Assembly: GCA_000432835.1 (NCBI GenBank)
Contig: FR890371.1
Span: 124,001-188,000 of the forward strand
Reading direction: 5' to 3'
Source of the DNA: Clostridium sp. CAG:417
GTDB lineage: Bacteria; Bacillota_I; Bacilli_A; RF39; UBA660
DNA: 64,000 nucleotides
Shown: positions 59,286-64,000 of the stretch, in pieces
Layout of the letters: each line of letters opens with the position of its first letter
How positions within the stretch are numbered: position 1 is the first letter of the stretch
Notes under the pieces: model-generated
The model's input: only the letters and a program-made list of their open reading frames with translations
What the model was told of the DNA's origin: nothing
Databases searched by the model: none
Made by a program: the position numbers and the translations under genes

Positions 59286-60197
59286 TTAAAATTCACCTTT
59301 ATCTTTCTTCTCACGAGGATGATATTCGTTATAGTCGTGGGTAACTTTTTGATTTGTTACATGAGTATACATTCTAGTTGTAGAAATATCAGAATGCCCT
59401 AACATTTCTTGAATACTCTTCAGATCAGCTCCACCTTCTAAAAGATGAGTTGCAAAGGAATGTCTAAGAGTATGAGGAGATGCTTCTACATTTAGATGTT
59501 TTTCTTCTAATAAGTTTTTTAATATTTTAAAGAATCCTTGTCGTGTAATCCCTTTCCCATGATTATTCAAAAATAATTTCTCACATAAATTATTTTTTTC
59601 TAGTAGAGGGCGTTTTTCCATATATAAGTTTAGATAATACATGGAGTACTCTCCTAAGGGAATAATTCGTTCTTTGTTTCCTTTTCCGACTATTCGAATT
59701 ATACAATTAGTAAAGTCTATATTATTTAAAGTAAGATTTACTAATTCTGATACACGTAATCCTGTGCCATATACTAATTCTAACATGGCTTTATTGCGAT
59801 AGTCAAATGGAGTTAGAAGATTGATATCTAATAAGGTATTAATGTCATCCATGGATAAAGTTTTGGCGATGGTCTTTTTTAGTTTTGGCCTTTTAATACC
59901 TAAAGTTACATTTATTGGAGCAATTTTTTCTTTTTCCAAATAGGCATGATAGTTTTTAATAGTTGTTAATTTTCTAGCGACGGTTGTTATTTCATCATGA
60001 TCTTTTTTTTGAAGATATTCTATAAACTCTATTACATCGGCTGAACTAATTTTTTCGGGATTAGAAATATTTTTTTGATGTAAGAACGCTTTATACATAT
60101 TCAAATCATTTTTATATGACAAATAAGTGTTATCTGATAATCCTTTATCAATTAAGCAATAGTTTAGAAAATCTGTGATTGATTCTTCTAGATCCAT
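59286..60197 (-). CDS. xerD: Tyrosine recombinase XerD
   Basis: About 303 aa from ATG 60197 (AGGGTGAT site). N-terminal SAM-like domain (DFLNYCLIDKGLSDNTYLSY) and catalytic residues Arg in GTGLRVSEL, Lys region GKGNKERIIP, HTLRHSFATHLLEGG, LGHSDISTTRMYTHV with the Tyr nucleophile. Resolves chromosome dimers at dif with XerC. Its neighbours (spoIIM, deoB) fit the chromosomal ripX locus rather than a mobile integrase. Confidence 0.92.
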   Translation of the reverse strand: MDLEESITDFLNYCLIDKGLSDNTYLSYKNDLNMYKAFLHQKNISNPEKISSADVIEFIEYLQKKDHDEITTVARKLTTIKNYHAYLEKEKIAPINVTLGIKRPKLKKTIAKTLSMDDINTLLDINLLTPFDYRNKAMLELVYGTGLRVSELVNLTLNNIDFTNCIIRIVGKGNKERIIPLGEYSMYYLNLYMEKRPLLEKNNLCEKLFLNNHGKGITRQGFFKILKNLLEEKHLNVEASPHTLRHSFATHLLEGGADLKSIQEMLGHSDISTTRMYTHVTNQKVTHDYNEYHPREKKDKGEF

Positions 60198-60235
60198 TTT
60201 CATCACCCTTATTATTATATAAAATTATTAGATTT

Positions 60236-60264
60236 TTTACAATAAGCGTTTTTTTTGATACAAT
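60236..60264 (+). promoter_or_regulatory. Sigma-A promoter of rarA
   Basis: TTTACA (60236-60241), a 17-nt spacer, TACAAT (60259-60264), in the gap between divergent xerD and rarA. Confidence 0.6.
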
Positions 60265-60281
60265 ATATGCAGGTGATTATT

Positions 60282-61502
60282 ATGGATAAACCTTTAGCTT
60301 TAAAACTTGCTCCTGTAGGTATGGATGATATTGTCGGTCAAAGACATTTGATAGGTAAAGATAAAATACTTACGAACTTGGTTAAGAATAAGAAGTTATT
60401 CTCAATGATTTTGTATGGTAAACCTGGAATTGGTAAAACCAGTATCGCTAATGCTATGGTGCATGATTTAGGAGTGAGATATCGTTTTTTAAACGCTACT
60501 GTTAATACTAAAAAGGATTTGGATATTGTTATTGAAGAGGCCAAAATGTATGATGGTCTTGTTTTAATAATGGATGAAATTCATAGATTAAATAAAGATA
60601 AACAAGATATTCTTCTTCCTCAATTAGAAAGTGGTTTGATAACCTTGATAGGAATGACTACTTCTAATCCATATCACGCTATTAATCCTGCTATTAGAAG
60701 TAGATGTCAGCTATTTGAATTAAAAGAGTTAGAATATGAGGATATAATGACTGGACTTAATCGTGCCATTAAACATCCCGATCTAAAAGGAATAAGTATT
60801 AGTAATGAGTGTTTGTCCTTAATAGCAAAACTTTCTGGAAATGATTTAAGGTATGCCTATAATCTACTAGAAATTAGTTATTATGCTAGTGAGGATAAGG
60901 TTATAACCGAGGATAAAATACGCTTGATTAATAATAAACCTGTCTTTTTTTCTGATAAAAATGGCGATGGACATTATGATGTTTTGAGTGGGTTTCAAAA
61001 GTCTATTAGGGGTAGTGATGTTAATGCTAGCCTGCATTATTTAGGTAGATTAATATATGAGGGAGATTTGGATTCTATATATCGCAGAATGAGTGTGATT
61101 GCCTATGAAGATATAGGACTTGCTAATCCTGCTATAGGTCCTAGAGTGGATGCTGCAATTAATGCGGCCGAAAGAGTTGGCCTTCCAGAAGCAAGAATTC
61201 CTCTTGCTGAAATAGTTGTAGAAATGGCTCTTTCTCCTAAAAGTAATACAGCTCATGTGGCATTGGACGAAGCTCTTGATGACATTTATAAAGGAAATGT
61301 AGGCTCTATTCCTAATCATATAAAAACTAATTCACCTCTTTATAAATATCCACATGACTATAAAGGTTCATATGTAGTCCAACAATATTTACCGGATAGA
61401 ATAAAAAATAAGGAGTATTATAATCCAAAAAGTATAGGATATGAAGTTAATTTTAAGCAAGTTTATGATAGATTAAAAAAAATTAATAAAGAAACCAAAT
61501 AA
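60282..61502 (+). CDS. rarA: Replication-associated recombination protein RarA (MgsA)
   Basis: 406 aa from ATG 60282 (CAGGTGAT site; TTG 60255 rejected). AAA+ clamp-loader-like ATPase: DDIVGQRHLIG, Walker A LYGKPGIGKTSIA, Walker B LIMDEIHRLN, IRSRCQLFELKEL, and the RarA-specific helical part DVNASLHYLGRLIYEGD and RRMSVIAYEDIGLANP. Acts at stalled replication forks. Confidence 0.95.
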   Translation: MDKPLALKLAPVGMDDIVGQRHLIGKDKILTNLVKNKKLFSMILYGKPGIGKTSIANAMVHDLGVRYRFLNATVNTKKDLDIVIEEAKMYDGLVLIMDEIHRLNKDKQDILLPQLESGLITLIGMTTSNPYHAINPAIRSRCQLFELKELEYEDIMTGLNRAIKHPDLKGISISNECLSLIAKLSGNDLRYAYNLLEISYYASEDKVITEDKIRLINNKPVFFSDKNGDGHYDVLSGFQKSIRGSDVNASLHYLGRLIYEGDLDSIYRRMSVIAYEDIGLANPAIGPRVDAAINAAERVGLPEARIPLAEIVVEMALSPKSNTAHVALDEALDDIYKGNVGSIPNHIKTNSPLYKYPHDYKGSYVVQQYLPDRIKNKEYYNPKSIGYEVNFKQVYDRLKKINKETK

Positions 61503-61522
61503 CAGTAATTATTTGGTTTTTT
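61492..61522. terminator. Bidirectional terminator between rarA and the ABC exporter
   Basis: AAACCAAATAA/TTATTTGGTTT, loop of 6 nt, followed by TTT; it overlaps the rarA stop and the end of the convergent gene. Confidence 0.8.
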
Positions 61523-63254
61523 CTTCATATTTATATAGTTCTTGATATTTAGGACAGCTTTTTAATAGTTCGCTATGTGTTCCTGTATCTATTATTTTTC
61601 CCTCATCTATTACTATTATTCTGTCACAGTTAATGACTGTAGACAAGCGATGGGCTATAATTAGAATAGTTGTATTTCTATTTATTTTTTCTATGGCTGT
61701 TTGAATATTTTTTTGAGTAATGTTGTCAACTGAACTTGTAGCTTCATCTAGTAATAATATGTTACTTTGTTTTAATAAGCTTCTAGCAATAGAAAGTCGT
61801 TGTTTTTCACCACCAGATAAGATAACTCCACCCTCTCCTACTATAGTGTCAAATCCTTTATCAAATTCCATTATTCTATCATAAATATCAGCTTGTTTAC
61901 AGGCAGTAATAACTTCTTCCATCGTAGCTTCTTCGTTAGCAATTTTTAAGTTTTCTAGAATAGTAAAGTTGAAAATATAGGGACTTTGAGGTATTAGAGA
62001 TATTTTACTTCTTAATGATTTATAGGATATTTCATTTATATCAATATCGTCAATGTAAATTTTTTTATTTTCAACAGGGTAAAGTTTTACTATTAGATTG
62101 AATAAGGTGCTTTTACCACTACCGCTTTGACCAACGAAGCCAATTCTTTCGCCAGGATTTATTGTAAATGAAATATTTTGTAAAACTTTATGATGCTGTT
62201 GATATGCAAAATTGACATTATTAAACTCTATTTTTCCTTGGATATTATTTAGATCGAGACCACCTGGTCTTTCCTTCTTAAAGTGATCACCAAGTATTTC
62301 AAATACCCTAGTAGCACTTAAGTTATAATCTTTTATTTGGTTTACAAATCTATTATAAAAAGATAATAGGTTTTCTATTCTTTTGCGATACATATATAAG
62401 ATTATAAAATTAGAAATAGTCAAAAGTTTTTTTGAGGTTAAAAATGTTCCTAAAATGATAAAGGTAACATCAAAAAAATCTCTTATAGTAAAGGAAAGTA
62501 ATCTGTATTTTTCAGTCTGTTTTTTGATTTCATATCCTTCTTTAGTTATTTTATTAATTTCCTTGCTTGTTTTTTTTAATACACTATTGTTACCGGCTAA
62601 CTTTATATCTTTTATTCCTCTGATTAATTCTGCTGTTAAACCTGTTGCTTTTTCAGTTAAATCTCTATATTTTTTACTTCTTTTGTAGTAAATATCCCTA
62701 TCCTTTTTATTGATATAGCCAATTATAAGTGATGTAGCGATGAAATATATAAATATGTATGGGCTAATTATGAAAGATGCTGCAAGTATTCCAACGTTAG
62801 AAATAAAATCTACAAAGGATGAGGTTAAATCTGAAAAAATATTGGTAATCCTTCCAGTATCATTTTTAATTCTATCAATAAAAATGCCGGTATTATTTTT
62901 ATCAGTTTCCGATGTTTCAATTCTAAAAGTTTCTCTTAGCATTTCTAGTCTTACTTCCGTTATTATTTTAGTCATACATTTTTCTGAAATAAGATTAAAA
63001 GTAAAGCTAATAATATTTCTTGTTGCTTCTACTAGAAAAATAAATAAAGCTATATTTAATAGTTTATCTAATGCTTTATTTGATAAATTAAGAAGAAGCT
63101 TCGCTGATAATATGGGAGTTAGTACTCCAATTAAAGATAATATAATAGATAATATAAGCATGGGGATAATTATTTTTTTCTGTTTTTTAATAAAATACCA
63201 TGACATTTTAAAGTTGTTTTTAGTTTCGTTAAACCCTTCTTTAATTTTAGACAT
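61509..63254 (-). CDS. ABC exporter (MsbA/MDR type half-transporter)
   Basis: 581 aa. Six membrane helices (about 25-310), then an ATPase with Walker A VGQSGSGKST near 376, signature LSGGEKQRLSIARSLL near 480, Walker B NILLLDEATSSVD and the H-loop IIAHRLS. A homodimer is likely as no partner gene is adjacent. Substrate could be a drug, lipid or peptide. A terminator of the upstream gene lies just before its promoter region. Confidence 0.92.
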   Translation of the reverse strand: MSKIKEGFNETKNNFKMSWYFIKKQKKIIIPMLILSIILSLIGVLTPILSAKLLLNLSNKALDKLLNIALFIFLVEATRNIISFTFNLISEKCMTKIITEVRLEMLRETFRIETSETDKNNTGIFIDRIKNDTGRITNIFSDLTSSFVDFISNVGILAASFIISPYIFIYFIATSLIIGYINKKDRDIYYKRSKKYRDLTEKATGLTAELIRGIKDIKLAGNNSVLKKTSKEINKITKEGYEIKKQTEKYRLLSFTIRDFFDVTFIILGTFLTSKKLLTISNFIILYMYRKRIENLLSFYNRFVNQIKDYNLSATRVFEILGDHFKKERPGGLDLNNIQGKIEFNNVNFAYQQHHKVLQNISFTINPGERIGFVGQSGSGKSTLFNLIVKLYPVENKKIYIDDIDINEISYKSLRSKISLIPQSPYIFNFTILENLKIANEEATMEEVITACKQADIYDRIMEFDKGFDTIVGEGGVILSGGEKQRLSIARSLLKQSNILLLDEATSSVDNITQKNIQTAIEKINRNTTILIIAHRLSTVINCDRIIVIDEGKIIDTGTHSELLKSCPKYQELYKYEEKTK

Positions 63255-63284
63255 TTTTTCACCACCATTTATTATATTATAACA

Positions 63285-63312
63285 TAAAAAATAAAACCTC
63301 GATTGAGGTTTT
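63285..63312 (-). terminator. holA terminator
   Basis: Minus strand AAAACCTC/GAGGTTTT with a 4-nt loop, then ATTTTTT; it abuts the holA stop. Confidence 0.8.
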
Positions 63313-64000
63313 AATTATTAATAATATACATGAATATAGCATCTTTATTATCAATTTGTCCTGATTTAATTTTGTAGTCAATATTACTTAAATTTTTAAT
63401 CATATTACAAACATCTTTTTTATTAGAATATCTAAGTAGCTCTTTTGTTTTCTCTATACGATATGGGTGAATATTTAGAGTTGCAGCTATATCTTTGTTG
63501 GAATAGTTTTTTTCACTAAACATAATTATTTGAATCATAAGACGTAGTTGACTTTCCAAAAGACCAATTAGGGCTATGTCATCGACATTATACTTTTTTA
63601 GTTTTTCGTATTTTATTATAGCCCTTTTTTTATCTTTGATGGCAATATCTTTTATAAGATCAAATACTATTTGAGTACTTTCACCAATATGTTTTATGAC
63701 AATAGTTTCAACATCTTCCTTAGTTATCTTTTTGGTATCAAATTTGTATTGTTTTAACTTGTCACATTCACTTTTTATAATATCTATATTATTGTTAGAA
63801 TATTCAATTAGTTTAGTAATTACCCCTGCTTCAACTTCGTATCCTTGTAAGATGTTTTTTATTTCTTTGTTGAGGTCGGTTTCTAATTTTATATAGTTAG
63901 TTTTTTTCTTTAATTCTTTATTTATTTTTTTGGTAGCATTAAATTTTGTGGTAGTAAGTATTAATAAATTGTCATTATTAGGATTATCTAAATACTTTAA
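63311..64000 (-). CDS. holA: DNA polymerase III delta subunit, 3' part (leaves the window)
   Basis: The frame is open from the window edge to the stop at 63311 (230 codons); the 5' end is beyond 64000, and the internal TTG at 63559 is not the start. The clamp-loader delta subunit opens the beta ring. Features: KYLDNPNNDNLLILTTTKFN, EDVETIVIKHIGESTQIVFD, and the typical C-terminal ESQLRLMIQIIMFSEKNYS with DIAATLNIHPYRIEK and a DYKIKSGQIDNKDAIF end. In Bacillus holA is just upstream of rpsT, on the opposite side of that gene; here it is 43 kb away. Confidence 0.88.
   Translation of the reverse strand, partial: LKYLDNPNNDNLLILTTTKFNATKKINKELKKKTNYIKLETDLNKEIKNILQGYEVEAGVITKLIEYSNNNIDIIKSECDKLKQYKFDTKKITKEDVETIVIKHIGESTQIVFDLIKDIAIKDKKRAIIKYEKLKKYNVDDIALIGLLESQLRLMIQIIMFSEKNYSNKDIAATLNIHPYRIEKTKELLRYSNKKDVCNMIKNLSNIDYKIKSGQIDNKDAIFMYIINN

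Noticed and set aside
59286..60197. A mobile-element integrase
   Set aside because: Sequence motifs and the spoIIM/deoB neighbourhood fit chromosomal XerD; no att repeats or phage genes are near.
1..64000. UGA read as tryptophan, as in some relatives with small genomes
   Set aside because: TGG is used for conserved Trp, and TGA ends several genes at the expected length (for example hemW, the C39 exporter and yqfC-region neighbours).

Overview
The window looks like chromosomal DNA of a low-GC, endospore-forming Bacillota (Firmicutes), probably a host-associated lineage with a compact genome. The reasons are very AT-rich coding, tight operons, ribosome binding sites of the AGGAGG/AGGTGAT type, TGA used as a normal stop (code 11), and a spread of sporulation genes: sspI, yqfC, yqfD, gpr, spoIIP, ylbJ, spoIVB, spoIIM and possibly a YjcZ-like gene. 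The species cannot be fixed from the sequence. No insertion sequence, prophage or CRISPR array was seen.

Layout. 1-6.7 kb is mixed accessory and housekeeping: a queuosine-salvage enzyme (Qng1/DUF2419), an unknown gene coupled to a MazG-like hydrolase, a MATE exporter with a promoter/palindrome/attenuator leader, a YwaF-like protein, the spore protein SspI, and a YgjP-like metalloprotease. 6.7-12.1 kb holds an unlisted 57-codon gene, tRNA-Arg(TCT), a SHIRT-repeat surface protein, and a bacteriocin locus. That locus has a C39-peptidase ABC exporter, a small membrane accessory protein, and two tiny overlapping double-glycine precursor genes. 12.2-17.7 kb is the conserved rpsU-yqeY-yqfC-yqfD-ybeY-cdd-era-yqzL-recO block; phoH, yqfF/pgpH and dgkA, usual in Bacillus, are absent, and a VanZ-like gene sits in the gap. 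17.7-31.5 kb runs uvsE, a transglutaminase-like gene, rpsT, gpr, a TVP38 protein, spoIIP and a yqxA-position gene. It is then interrupted by a six-gene cassette (two WXG100-like proteins, two further helical proteins including a long coiled-coil membrane protein, DUF4176, and a glucosaminidase-like membrane protein) before continuing with lepA, hemW and others.

31.5-49.5 kb carries tmk, a GspE/PilB-type ATPase divergent from two prepilin-like genes, ylbJ, ylbL, mutS, a HipA-like kinase, nusB-xseA-DUF1653-xseB, a FemX-type ligase, an HhH protein, a Fic protein and spoIVB. 49.7-64 kb carries a UbiB/AarF kinase, a radical SAM/SPASM gene with two GT2 glycosyltransferases, a DUF421 protein, spoIIM, mnmA, an HTH protein, a 571-nt non-coding gap, deoB, xerD, rarA, an ABC exporter and the 3' part of holA, which leaves the window.

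How the parts fit. Two loci stand out as possible undescribed systems. The first is the two-peptide bacteriocin module at 9.3-12.1 kb, whose two precursors are translationally coupled and each carry one cysteine four residues from the C terminus. The second is the WXG100/coiled-coil/DUF4176/glucosaminidase cassette at 23.2-27.6 kb, which has no EssC ATPase in the window and contains an RNA element with two mutually exclusive hairpins. Many genes use the Shine-Dalgarno AGGTGAT, whose GTG produces false upstream starts; several starts below are corrected for this.
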